64,000 nt of DNA from Peptoclostridium acidaminophilum DSM 3953. Lineage in GTDB: Bacteria; Bacillota; Clostridia; Peptostreptococcales; Peptostreptococcaceae. The translations under genes and the position numbers were made by a program. The stretch lies in the NCBI RefSeq assembly GCF_000597865.1, contig NZ_CP007452.1, forward strand, positions 1,123,183 to 1,187,182, written 5' to 3'. This document shows, piece by piece, positions 7,528-15,362 of this stretch (position 1 is the first letter of the stretch; the number at the start of each line of letters is the position of its first letter). Below the pieces are notes generated by a model. That model saw only the letters and a program-made list of their open reading frames with translations. It was not told the DNA's origin and did no database searches.

Positions 7528-8591
7528 TCAGTGCCCAAGATCGCGCTATAGCAATAGAACTGATTGAAGAAGCAACAGCAAACGGAGCAAGAGAACACAA
7601 GGCCTGTGAGGTTATTGGAATTAGCCACAGAACTTTATTTAGGTGGAGAAGCGACATAACCCCAAACGAAGACCAAAGACCTCATGCAAAGCGTCCCACG
7701 CCCCATAACAAGCTTACTGAAGATGAGCAAGCAAAGGTCATAGAAACAGTAAATCAGCCAGAATTCAAAAGCCTGCCGCCAAGCCAGATAGTTCCAAGGC
7801 TTGCTGACAAAGGCCTATACATCGCATCAGAATCAACCATGTATCGCGTACTAAAACAACACAACATGCAACACCACAGAGGCAAGGCTAAAAAACCATC
7901 AAGCCGATCTATTTCAACACATAGCGCTGATGGGCCCAACCAGGTATGGATGTGGGACATAACATACCTTCCAGCTGATGTTAAAGGGTTCTATTACTAC
8001 CTGTACATGATACTAGATCTCTTCAGCCGGAAAATTGTTGGATGGGAAGTATGGCCTGTTGAAAGTGCTGAAAATGCCAGTATTCTTGTCCGCAGGGCCA
8101 TTATGGCTGAACGACGAACACTTTCAGGTGTGCCGCTAGTTTTGCACTCTGATAATGGCAGCCCAATGAAGGGAGCTTCTCTGCTTGAAACACTGTATCA
8201 GCTAGGAATAATTCCATCTAGAAGCAGAGCTCGTGTTAGCAATGACAACGCCTATGCTGAATCCGTATTTAAAACCTGCAAATACAGGCCCGGATTTCCA
8301 ACCAAAGGTTTTGCAAGTATAATAGCTGCCCGTGAATGGGTATTGGATTTTGTAACATGGTACAATCAAGAACACAGACACAGTGGGCTTAATTTCCTGA
8401 CCCCAAAACAAAGACATGATGGACAGTCAGAATCAGTATTTTCAAAGCGTAAAGAAGTATACGAAGCTGCTAAAAAAGCTCATCCTGAACGCTGGTCGGG
8501 CAGTACACGCAAATGGGAGCTTGATGAACGCGTTTGGCTGAATCCCGAACGAATGTCCCCTAAAAGCGAGGAAGAAGAAAAGCTTTCTTAG
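7524..8591 (+). CDS. IS3-like transposase OrfB (DDE integrase catalytic domain)
   Basis: A 355-residue transposase with an N-terminal helix-turn-helix (EVIGISHRTLFRWR, around residues 30-45) and a retroviral-integrase core. The catalytic triad can be seen: Asp in VWMWDITYLP, Asp in LVLHSDNGSPM, and Glu in DNAYAESVFKT, 35 residues later as in IS3 proteins. The end is acidic (PKSEEEEKLS). It is translationally coupled to OrfA through ATGA. No mutation is visible, so it is probably functional. Confidence 0.9.
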   Translation: MISAQDRAIAIELIEEATANGAREHKACEVIGISHRTLFRWRSDITPNEDQRPHAKRPTPHNKLTEDEQAKVIETVNQPEFKSLPPSQIVPRLADKGLYIASESTMYRVLKQHNMQHHRGKAKKPSSRSISTHSADGPNQVWMWDITYLPADVKGFYYYLYMILDLFSRKIVGWEVWPVESAENASILVRRAIMAERRTLSGVPLVLHSDNGSPMKGASLLETLYQLGIIPSRSRARVSNDNAYAESVFKTCKYRPGFPTKGFASIIAAREWVLDFVTWYNQEHRHSGLNFLTPKQRHDGQSESVFSKRKEVYEAAKKAHPERWSGSTRKWELDERVWLNPERMSPKSEEEEKLS

Positions 8592-8610
8592 CAAATACAT
8601 ATTTCAATAA

Positions 8611-8635
8611 TTTATGACAACTTAATTGACAAACA
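8611..8635 (-). repeat. Right terminal inverted repeat of the IS element
   Basis: Read on the minus strand this is TGTTTGTCAATTA followed by AGTTGTCATAAA. It pairs with the left repeat across the 12-base core, with a two-base length difference outside the core. Confidence 0.7.
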
Positions 8636-8885
8636 CCGGAGGCTACTGCTTCAAACATGGGACGCGTTTGTAGAAGGTGTCGATAAAAAGCTTGTCGAAC
8701 TTAGATATGACGCCATAAAGCCTACAAATGCGTCAAAAGCTGAAATCACAGTTTCTGAATTTGCAAAGGATGCAATAGAGTGGGCAAAAGCTAAAAAAGT
8801 GTCCGATGGCAGCCGTTTGAGAGAAAATTGCACACGCGAAGAAGTTTTAACGATGATTTACAGGGCGAATAAGGGGGGTAAATAA

Positions 8886-9233
8886 ATGGTAGAGTTTGTG
8901 AAGTTACATTTGATAGATTTGCTGTTCGTGCTTGCATTCTTATTTTGCATAGCCACATTATGGCGCAAAGGGAAAAAATACACTGTCAGGAAAGTAATAC
9001 TTAGCCTGGTAGTCAAAGCCGAAAAAGAACTCGGCAGCGGAACCGGCGAACTGAAATATGCCATGGTGGTCGAGCGGATCTACTACGTGCTGCCATGGAT
9101 TGTCCGTGTATTTTTCACTAGAGCGGAAATTGACAACATGATAGAGGACGCGGTTGAGCACCTCAAGATGTATTTGTCGGACGAGAGTGAGGGAAAACGA
9201 AATCTATTGGGATACGAAGAGGAAGGGGCTTAG
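8886..9233 (+). CDS. Phage holin, LLH-like
   Basis: A 115-residue protein with one N-terminal membrane helix (LIDLLFVLAFLFCIATLW, around residues 9-26) and a long amphipathic tail (LVVKAEKELGSGTGELKYAMVVE ... EIDNMIEDAVEHLK, given here in parts). The tail matches the LLH-type phage holin pattern. The ATG follows AAGGGGGG and lies directly after the amidase stop, which confirms the lysis cassette order BhlA, amidase, holin. It may have lost its working partner, because the amidase is interrupted. Confidence 0.7.
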   Translation: MVEFVKLHLIDLLFVLAFLFCIATLWRKGKKYTVRKVILSLVVKAEKELGSGTGELKYAMVVERIYYVLPWIVRVFFTRAEIDNMIEDAVEHLKMYLSDESEGKRNLLGYEEEGA

Positions 9234-9246
9234 GCCCCTTTTTTAT
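9223..9246 (+). terminator. Terminator of the prophage lysis cassette
   Basis: AAGGGGC / GCCCCTT stem followed by a T-rich run (TTTTTTATTTTTT). The stem overlaps the stop codon of the holin gene. It marks the end of the late operon. Confidence 0.85.
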
Positions 9247-9320
9247 TTTTTGTAAATGTGAGTCAAATAATATATACTGAAAGCGACATATACTTTACTT
9301 AAAAAAGGGGGTAAAATACA

Positions 9321-10001
9321 GTGAGTTTCAAAGAAGAATGGGATTATTTTAAAAACGAAGTAATAAACGAAAACAGATTCTTTGCGAAAGTTCCATTTAA
9401 AAAAGATTTAGATGATTTAATTTGTAATAGCAAAGTAAGTGTTATAAATTGTGATTTTTACCGTGCGCGAAAAGGTTCATTTAATAAAGAGTTAGATATG
9501 CGCGCACCTTCATTTGATAAAGTTAAGGACGATGGGCGATGCAACCCAAAAGGAATTTCATACTTATATACAGCCACAGATGCAAACACAGCCATACATG
9601 AAGTGCGTCCTGGTATTAATGATGTAGTAACGGTGGCTAAATTCACAGTGGAAAAGGCATGTTGTGTTGATTTTAATTCGGTAATGATAGACTATAAAGA
9701 CGGCTTCAGATACACTGAAAAATTTATTGAGTTTACTAAATTTTTAATCAGTGAATTTCAGAAGCCTATCTCGAAATATGAATCATTAGAATATATTCCA
9801 TTGCAATATATAACTGAGTATATAAAGAAATCAAGCGAACGTGATGGATTTATTTTTAAGAGTAGTTTTCAGACCAAACTAAACAAAGGCAGCAATTATG
9901 TGTTTTTTAAAGATAATCCAGAAAAGATTATATATAAAGGAAACGAAAAATATTTAATTACAAATATGAATTTAAACCATGAAAAATTAAACTGTATGTA
10001 A
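9321..10001 (+). CDS. RES-domain protein (possible NAD+-degrading toxin)
   Basis: A 226-residue protein with a RES domain over residues about 45-205. The conserved blocks are INCDFYRAR (Arg), GRCNPKGISYLYTATD (Tyr), TAIHEVRPG (Glu), and the C-terminal LQYITEYIKKS..DGFIFKSS. Characterised RES toxins such as MbcT destroy NAD+, normally beside an Xre/MbcA-type antitoxin. No antitoxin-like gene is visible on either side. About 35 residues precede the domain. The GTG start follows AAAAAGGGGG. The gene is clearly more AT-rich than its neighbours and is a separate unit between the phage lysis genes and the tRNA, which suggests a phage-borne accessory gene. A defence or toxin role is inferred. Confidence 0.7.
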   Translation: MSFKEEWDYFKNEVINENRFFAKVPFKKDLDDLICNSKVSVINCDFYRARKGSFNKELDMRAPSFDKVKDDGRCNPKGISYLYTATDANTAIHEVRPGINDVVTVAKFTVEKACCVDFNSVMIDYKDGFRYTEKFIEFTKFLISEFQKPISKYESLEYIPLQYITEYIKKSSERDGFIFKSSFQTKLNKGSNYVFFKDNPEKIIYKGNEKYLITNMNLNHEKLNCM

Positions 10002-10026
10002 AAAGCCAGGTTGCATTGGCTTTTTT
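10000..10026 (+). terminator. Terminator after the RES gene
   Basis: AAAAAGCCA / TGGCTTTTTT hairpin with an 8-base loop, beginning at the stop codon of the RES gene and ending in six T. Confidence 0.75.
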
Positions 10027-10029
10027 CTA

Positions 10030-10050
10030 TGTTTGCAAAATGTTTGCAAA
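10030..10050 (+). repeat. Tandem TGTTTGCAAA repeats next to tRNA-Leu
   Basis: TGTTTGCAAA occurs twice (10030-10039 and 10041-10050) with an 11-base period, one helical turn. It sits between the last prophage gene and the 3' end of the convergent tRNA. Such phased direct repeats resemble arm-type integrase binding sites at phage attachment sites, but this is only an interpretation. Confidence 0.45.
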
Positions 10051-10077
10051 GCCGTAATTTAAGGGTATAAATAAAAA

Positions 10078-10103
10078 AATCAAGGCCTCAAAAGACCTTG
10101 ATT
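10078..10103 (-). terminator. Terminator of the tRNA-Leu(CAA) gene
   Basis: AATCAAGG / CCTTGATT hairpin. On the minus strand it is followed by seven T (A-run at 10073-10079), directly after the tRNA 3' end. Confidence 0.8.
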
Positions 10104-10107
10104 CTAC

Positions 10108-10195
10108 TGGTGCCGAAGGCGGGGGTCGAACCCGCACGAGTGTTACCTCTCCGGATTTTGAGTCCGGCGCGTCTGCCAATTCCACCACTTCGGCA
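10108..10195 (-). tRNA. tRNA-Leu (CAA anticodon)
   Basis: An 88-base class II tRNA on the minus strand. It has a TGCCGAA / TTCGGCA acceptor stem with encoded CCA, a long variable arm, and an anticodon arm CCGGA-CTCAAAA-TCCGG that puts CAA at positions 34-36 (reads UUG). The T arm GGGTTCGACCCCC is canonical. Its 3' end faces the prophage, so this gene is a plausible integration target. Confidence 0.95.
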
Positions 10196-10355
10196 TGCAT
10201 GCGACAAACTTGCCACAACAAATATAATAATACAAAACGTCATGTATTTCAATGTTTTTTTATTCTTCTCGGAACTTTTTTGATAGAAAGTGTGTCTACA
10301 TGAGTATAAAGACTGTATGGATGTTTTGTAAATGCGCACAAAGGAGGTGGGCGGT

Positions 10356-11255
10356 ATGCCAGGCGAGCAGCCGGAAAAGCGAAAGGACAGGCTTAAAAGC
10401 ATGGCAGATTCCATGGCAAAGAGGGTCGGAGACATTTGGATTTTTGCAGCGGTGCTGGCAGTGATCCTTGTGATTGCAGCGGCGCTCAACTCGGGTGGGC
10501 TGCTAGGGCAAAGAAGCCAGATTGATAGCGGTCTGGGAAGCTCGAATGAAGCCTCTCAGGGCATAGCGCAGCAGGACAAGGGAGAAATGCAGGACTCATC
10601 ATCCATGACACCTGGAGCCTCAGTAGACTTGCAGGGCGTCAAAGTTATAAAAAACGCCTATATGAGCATCAAGACTGAAAATGTAGAGGAGACGCTCTCA
10701 AAGGCCGTGTTCTACGCCCGCAGCAAGAGTGGGTATGTTGAAAATTCCCAGTACTTCAAGAACACGAGCGAGGCTTATGCCAACATAAGGATACCATCAG
10801 GAGAGCTTGACGCGGCTCTGGCATACTTTGAAAAGCTGGGCAGGGTTGAGGAGAAGTCGCTGAGCGAGGCCGACATAAGCAGGCAGTACAAGGACCTTGC
10901 CACCCGGATTGAAAACCTCAAGGCCGAGGAGCAACAGCTGCGGATGCTGTTTGATAAGGCGATGCAGATAAGCGACATGCTGGAGATTGAAAGGGAGCTC
11001 TTCAGGATAAGGCAGGAGATAGAGCTCAACACATCGTATCTGCAGGGGTACGACAAGGACGTAGCCTATTCTGTGGTCAGCCTGAGGATATACTCCGAAA
11101 AGGACAAGATGTGGGACTACCTTGTCGAGAAGTTTAAAGGCGCCTTTGAAGATTCGCTTTATCTGCTGATACTCATTGTGGCGTATGTGCCTTATGTTGC
11201 ACTGGCTTATATTGTGTATATAATCATTAAAAAAACAAGGAGGAGAGGACAATGA
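10356..11255 (+). CDS. DUF4349 membrane-anchored protein
   Basis: A 299-residue protein of the DUF4349 family. An N-terminal membrane segment (IWIFAAVLAVILVIAAAL, around residues 27-45) and a Ser/Gln-rich linker are followed by the DUF4349 core, with SIKTENVEETLSKAV, a coiled coil (YKDLATRIENLKAEEQQLR, around residues 180-200) and a C-terminal membrane helix (LYLLILIVAYVPYVALAYIVY). The ATG at 10356 is chosen because AAAGGAGGTG ends 6 bases before it. Family members are thought to be envelope proteins of unknown function. It shares an ATGA overlap with the SIMPL-domain gene, so the two form an operon. Confidence 0.8.
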   Translation: MPGEQPEKRKDRLKSMADSMAKRVGDIWIFAAVLAVILVIAAALNSGGLLGQRSQIDSGLGSSNEASQGIAQQDKGEMQDSSSMTPGASVDLQGVKVIKNAYMSIKTENVEETLSKAVFYARSKSGYVENSQYFKNTSEAYANIRIPSGELDAALAYFEKLGRVEEKSLSEADISRQYKDLATRIENLKAEEQQLRMLFDKAMQISDMLEIERELFRIRQEIELNTSYLQGYDKDVAYSVVSLRIYSEKDKMWDYLVEKFKGAFEDSLYLLILIVAYVPYVALAYIVYIIIKKTRRRGQ

Positions 11256-11950
11256 AAAGAATCTTAGCAACTGTAATTATGGCGGTACTTATGATGAGCA
11301 GTTTCACATTTGCACAGGAAGGGACCAGTTCAAGAACAATTGGCGTCACAGGCGAAGGCGAGGTGAGCGTTGTTCCAAACCAGGCGGTCATAACCTTCAG
11401 CGTGGACACTGTGAACATGGACGCCAGGAAGGTTGTCGACGAGAACAATGCGATAGTCAACAAGTTCAAGGCGGATATCATAAAGCTTGGAGTGAAGGAG
11501 TCGAACATAAAGACTACTTCCTACAATTTCTTCAAAGACTATGATTACGATTCACAAACCAACAAGCAGGTGTTCAAGGGCTACAGGCTTGTAAACGCGT
11601 TTGAAGTAAAAGTTGAGAACATACAGATGGTGGGCGATGTGCTCAACAAGGCTGTTGAGGACGGAATTACAGGCATGAGCAATGTTGCTTTCTCGGTGCT
11701 CGAAAAGGACAAGTACTATGCGGAGGCCCTAAAAAAAGCTGTTGCCAACGGCAAGGCCAAGGCGGATGCCATAGCGCAAGGGCTTGGCACTACAGTTAAG
11801 GAGTCGCTCAAGGTTACCGAGGTCAGTGCAAGCTATCCTGTCACATATCCTGTGATGATGCTGGAAAAATCAGCGGCAGATGCTGGAACGGCGATATCAC
11901 AGGGCGAGCTTACAATAAAAGCTATTGTTTCGATGGAATATTCTTATTAG
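11252..11950 (+). CDS. SIMPL-domain (DUF541) secreted protein
   Basis: A 232-residue protein with a clear signal peptide (MKRILATVIMAVLMMSSFTFAQ, cut near residue 22). It then has the SIMPL/DUF541 repeat: IGVTGEGEVSVVPNQAVI, SVDTVNMDARKVVDENN and TTSYNFFKDYDY. The family is periplasmic or extracellular and binds ligands or partners poorly understood in bacteria. Start and stop are coupled with the DUF4349 gene upstream (ATGA). A strong terminator follows. An envelope-stress role is plausible but not shown. Confidence 0.85.
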   Translation: MKRILATVIMAVLMMSSFTFAQEGTSSRTIGVTGEGEVSVVPNQAVITFSVDTVNMDARKVVDENNAIVNKFKADIIKLGVKESNIKTTSYNFFKDYDYDSQTNKQVFKGYRLVNAFEVKVENIQMVGDVLNKAVEDGITGMSNVAFSVLEKDKYYAEALKKAVANGKAKADAIAQGLGTTVKESLKVTEVSASYPVTYPVMMLEKSAADAGTAISQGELTIKAIVSMEYSY

Positions 11951-11973
11951 ACTAAAGGTTATTTGTACTCTAA

Positions 11974-12024
11974 AAGTGCAAGGTCTTGATCTTGAAAATA
12001 GATTAAGACCTTGCACTTGTTTTG
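11974..12024 (+). terminator. Terminator after the DUF4349-SIMPL operon
   Basis: A long imperfect stem (AAGTGCAAGGTCTTGATC against TTAAGACCTTGCACTT) with an 11-base loop and a short T-rich tail (GTTTTG). It lies 23 bases after the stop codon. Confidence 0.8.
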
Positions 12025-12091
12025 TTATATAATAGAATCGAGCTTTTACGCATTGCAGTTGTTAAATACAGAAATATCGGGAGCTGATAAT

Positions 12092-14743
12092 ATGAGCAAA
12101 AGACTTGTTATAATAGATGGAAACAGCCTTGTGAACAGGGCGTTCTATGCCTTGCCGGAGCTTATGACAAAGGACGGGCGCCACACAAATGCAATATATG
12201 GATTCACAACAATGCTCTTCAAGCTGCTTGAAAACTACGCGCCTACGCATATAAGCGTAGCATTCGACCTCAAGGCGCCGACTTTCAGGCACACGGAGTA
12301 CGGCGACTACAAGGCGCACAGGAAGGGCATGCCAAACGAGCTCAGGGAGCAGATGGAACCGCTCAAGCGCCTGATAGATGCCATGAAGATTCACAGGCTC
12401 GAGCTGGAAGGCTTCGAGGCAGACGACATAATAGGCACGGTTTCCAAGGAGGCTGAGGCCGAGGGTTTTGAAGTCCTAATAGTTACGGGAGACAAGGATG
12501 CGCTTCAGCTTACATCCGACAAGATAAGGGTGCTCATAACTAAAAAGGGAATTTCAGAGCTTGAGGAGTATGACGCAGACAGGATAATTGCAGATTACGG
12601 TCTTGCGCCGCTGCAGTTGATAGACCTCAAGGGCCTAATGGGAGACAAGTCCGACAATATTCCTGGAGTGCCGGGAATAGGCGAAAAGACGGGAATAAAG
12701 CTCGTTAAGGAATTCGGCAGCCTGGAAAACCTCCTGAACAATCTTGAAGAAGTGAAGGGAAGCATAAGGCAAAAGATTGAGGAGAATGTCCAGATGGCCA
12801 TGGTCAGCAAGCGGCTGGCGACAATAGTTACGCACATGCCTATCGAAATAGAGTTTGACTCTTTGCTGCTTGAGGATTTCGACTTTAAAGAGGTGTCCAT
12901 GATGTTTGCGGACTTTGAGTTCACAAGCCTGATAAAAAAGCTCGGAGCCGGCCATCATACAGAGCAGCCGGAAACTGAAATCAAGTCTGAGAATCTAAAG
13001 TTGGATATGGACAGTCTGCCTGCTCTTTTAGAGCAGATAAGCGGTCAGGGGCACATGTATTTCAAGTGCATCTCAAAAAAAGGCAACATAGTCGACAAAA
13101 ATATTGTATTGCTTTCACTCACAGCGGACGGCTCGAAGGTATACCATACGGGAGACGAGGCGCTCATAGAAAGGCTAGGCGGATTGCTTGAATCGGAGGA
13201 AGTCAAAAAATACGGATACAACCTCAAGGAGGAGTATGTGGCGCTTAGGCCTTATGGCATAAACCTAAAGGGCATGGCATTTGACATTGAGGTTGCCGAG
13301 TACCTTATAGATTCGGCCGGCTCGAACTACTCGCATGAAAGCATAGCAGGCAAATACCTGAGCGGGACGCTTAGATCGCAGGAGGAGCTTCTCGGCAAGG
13401 GCAAGACTCTAAGGAGCGCAGAGGCTGTCGATGAAGCAGAGCTTAGGGAGTATACAGGCGGCATACTAAGCATGTGCGCCCAGGTCAAACCACTGCAGGA
13501 GAAAAAGATAGTAGAATGCGGCATGGAGAGGCTGCTCTACGAAGTGGAAATGCCGCTTGTGGAGGTTCTTGGCAGCATGGAATACGAGGGAATTCTGGTA
13601 GACCAGAATATACTCATGCAGCTCAGGGAGGAGTTTTCGCTTACTATAGCAAAGCTGGAAGAGGATATACACAGGTTTGCGGGTGAGGAGTTCAACATAA
13701 ATTCGCCAAAGCAGCTTGGAGTTATACTCTTTGAAAAGCTTAATCTGCCGGTTGTAAAAAAGACAAAGACAGGTTATTCCACCGATGCACAGGTGCTGGA
13801 AAAGCTCAGCGGCATGCACGAAATAATAGACCTTATAACCGAATACAGGCAGCTTGTGAAGCTCAAGTCCACGTATGTGGACGGCCTTTTGGGCATTGTA
13901 AACGGGAAGACTGGAAGGGTCCACTCCACCTTCAACCAAACAATAACAACCACGGGAAGGATATCCTCCACAGAGCCCAACATGCAAAACATTCCTGTCA
14001 GGCTGGAGGTTGGAAGGAAGCTAAGAAGGGTGTTTGTGGCTAAGGAGGGATGTCTGTTTGCGGATGCGGACTATTCTCAGATAGAGCTCAGGATAATGGC
14101 TCACATATGCGACGATGAAAAGCTTAAGGACGCCTTTATGAAGGGACAGGATGTGCACACAAGAACAGCATCTGAGGTCTTTGGAGTTCCAATAGAAGAG
14201 GTTGACAAGACGATGAGAAATGCGGCCAAGGCCGTGAACTTTGGCATAATATACGGGATAAGCGATTTTGGGCTTTCAAAGAACCTGAACATCCCTGTGA
14301 AGGAAGCCAAGACATATATAGACAGCTACCTGAGCAGGTATAGTGGAGTCAAGCAGTATATGGAGAGTATAGTGGAATACGCTCTTGAGAACGGCTACGT
14401 GAGCACATTGCTCAACAGGAGAAGGTACATTCCCGAAGTGAAATCAAACAACGCCATCATAAAAAATTTGGGAAAAAGGCTGGCAATGAATACCCCGATA
14501 CAGGGAAGCGCGGCAGACGTAATAAAGATTGCCATGGTAAATGTGTTCAGGAGGCTAAAGGCGGAAGGCCTCAATTCAAAGCTCATACTCCAGGTGCATG
14601 ACGAACTCATAGTAGAAGCATATGAAAATGAGCAGTCAAAGGTGGAAGCGATACTCAGGGAAGAAATGGAGAATGCCATGAAGCTCAGTGTGCCGCTAGA
14701 TGTTGACCTTAGCAGCGGCAAGTCCTGGTACGATACAAAATAA
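12092..14743 (+). CDS. polA: DNA polymerase I
   Basis: An 883-residue family A polymerase for Okazaki fragment processing and repair. Residues 1-290 are the 5'-3' exonuclease (VIIDGNSLVNRAFYAL; EGFEADDIIG; GDKSDNIPGVPGIGEKT). Residues about 300-470 correspond to the 3'-5' exonuclease fold, but the FDTET-type motif is replaced by MYFKCISKK, so proofreading is probably lost, as in other Firmicute PolA proteins. The polymerase motifs are complete: DADYSQIELR near residue 656, KAVNFGIIYG near 715, and QVHDELIVEA near 834. The ATG at 12092 follows GGGAGCTG. A more upstream ATG would overlap the preceding terminator. coaE follows closely. Confidence 0.95.
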   Translation: MSKRLVIIDGNSLVNRAFYALPELMTKDGRHTNAIYGFTTMLFKLLENYAPTHISVAFDLKAPTFRHTEYGDYKAHRKGMPNELREQMEPLKRLIDAMKIHRLELEGFEADDIIGTVSKEAEAEGFEVLIVTGDKDALQLTSDKIRVLITKKGISELEEYDADRIIADYGLAPLQLIDLKGLMGDKSDNIPGVPGIGEKTGIKLVKEFGSLENLLNNLEEVKGSIRQKIEENVQMAMVSKRLATIVTHMPIEIEFDSLLLEDFDFKEVSMMFADFEFTSLIKKLGAGHHTEQPETEIKSENLKLDMDSLPALLEQISGQGHMYFKCISKKGNIVDKNIVLLSLTADGSKVYHTGDEALIERLGGLLESEEVKKYGYNLKEEYVALRPYGINLKGMAFDIEVAEYLIDSAGSNYSHESIAGKYLSGTLRSQEELLGKGKTLRSAEAVDEAELREYTGGILSMCAQVKPLQEKKIVECGMERLLYEVEMPLVEVLGSMEYEGILVDQNILMQLREEFSLTIAKLEEDIHRFAGEEFNINSPKQLGVILFEKLNLPVVKKTKTGYSTDAQVLEKLSGMHEIIDLITEYRQLVKLKSTYVDGLLGIVNGKTGRVHSTFNQTITTTGRISSTEPNMQNIPVRLEVGRKLRRVFVAKEGCLFADADYSQIELRIMAHICDDEKLKDAFMKGQDVHTRTASEVFGVPIEEVDKTMRNAAKAVNFGIIYGISDFGLSKNLNIPVKEAKTYIDSYLSRYSGVKQYMESIVEYALENGYVSTLLNRRRYIPEVKSNNAIIKNLGKRLAMNTPIQGSAADVIKIAMVNVFRRLKAEGLNSKLILQVHDELIVEAYENEQSKVEAILREEMENAMKLSVPLDVDLSSGKSWYDTK

Positions 14744-14759
14744 CGTGAAGGTGCTCGAT

Positions 14760-15362
14760 ATGATAATAATCGGACTAACCGGCTCTATGGGAACGGGAAA
14801 GACCACAGTGTCGGATTTTTTTAAAAGAAAAGGCATAAAAGTCGTGGATGCAGACGATATTTCAAGGAGTCTTGCAAAAAAGGGCAGCCCTTTGCTGGGG
14901 GTGCTTGAAGAAAGGTTCGGGCCAGGCGTTATTAGCAATGACGGGAGTCTTGACCGAAAGAAGCTGGCGTCAATTGTTTTTGCAAACGAGGGTATGTTAA
15001 GAGAGCTAAACGCCATAATGCATCCGAGAATAATAGATGAAATCAAAGGGCACATAGCAAGGCTAGAGGCGGCGGGAGAGACCATTATAGTGCTTGATGC
15101 GCCGCTCCTCCTTGAAACCGGCCTTGACGAGCTGGTGGATTTGGTGCTGCTTGTGACTTGCGATAGCAAAATCCAGATAGATAGAATAATGGCCAGGGAC
15201 GGCGCAACACATGCAGAGGCTGAGATGAGGCTTGCGCATCAGATGAGCCAGGAAGAAAAAAAGAAGCTCGCTGATTTTATTTTAGATAATTCGGGAACTC
15301 TAGATGAGCTTGAGGCCAGTGTAGATGATTTTTTGGAGAGTTTGGAGGTAGGCGGGAATTGA
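14760..15362 (+). CDS. coaE: Dephospho-CoA kinase
   Basis: A 200-residue kinase that phosphorylates dephospho-CoA in the last step of coenzyme A synthesis. The Walker A loop GLTGSMGTGKTT is at residues 6-17. It is followed by DADDISR, the conserved IMHPRI motif near residue 85, and the lid LVVTCD/QIDRIMARDG region. The ATG at 14760 is preceded by GAAGGTG. It follows polA by 16 bases, the frequent Firmicute order polA-(fpg)-coaE. Its stop overlaps the TTG of the next gene. Confidence 0.95.
   Translation: MIIIGLTGSMGTGKTTVSDFFKRKGIKVVDADDISRSLAKKGSPLLGVLEERFGPGVISNDGSLDRKKLASIVFANEGMLRELNAIMHPRIIDEIKGHIARLEAAGETIIVLDAPLLLETGLDELVDLVLLVTCDSKIQIDRIMARDGATHAEAEMRLAHQMSQEEKKKLADFILDNSGTLDELEASVDDFLESLEVGGN

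Larger units (their letters stand above)
6952..8639 (+). mobile_element. IS3-like insertion sequence within the endolysin gene
   Basis: An element of about 1.69 kb with two transposase genes that overlap by ATGA, as in IS3-type elements. Both ends share an inverted 12-base core, AGTTGTCATAAA at 6968-6979 and its complement at 8611-8622. GAGG occurs on both sides (6948-6951 and 8639-8642); an AGG or GAGG target duplication would restore the amidase frame. The exact outer ends are uncertain: if the element has TG...CA termini it would span 6957-8635 with no clean duplication. The length exceeds the usual 1.2-1.5 kb because OrfA is long. Both genes are intact, so it may be recent and active. Confidence 0.8.
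6547..8885 (+). pseudogene. Phage N-acetylmuramoyl-L-alanine amidase (endolysin), split by an IS element
   Basis: The 5' part (from ATG 6547, ribosome site TAGGAGGCG) encodes about 135 residues of an Amidase_2 domain: YITIHNTGN with a zinc-ligand His near residue 28, FHIVVDEKEI, and THKYWSGKNCPR with the second His and Cys ligands. The frame then runs into the insertion sequence and stops at TAG 6967-6969. The 3' part resumes at 8643 (LLLQTWDAFVEGVDKK) and ends at 8883-8885. It includes the endolysin C-terminal module SDGSRLRENCTREEVLTMIYR. Joining the two across one AGG gives an uninterrupted frame of about 215 residues. The catalytic part of the 5' fragment is almost complete but lacks the wall-binding tail, so activity is doubtful. 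Confidence 0.85.

Noticed and set aside
10030-10050. Two copies of TGTTTGCAAA as the start of a CRISPR array
   Set aside because: Only two copies with a 1-base gap, no spacers and no cas genes in the window.
13474-13686. Overlapping frames inside polA as separate genes
   Set aside because: They are out-of-frame shadows of a strongly conserved gene with no ribosome site.
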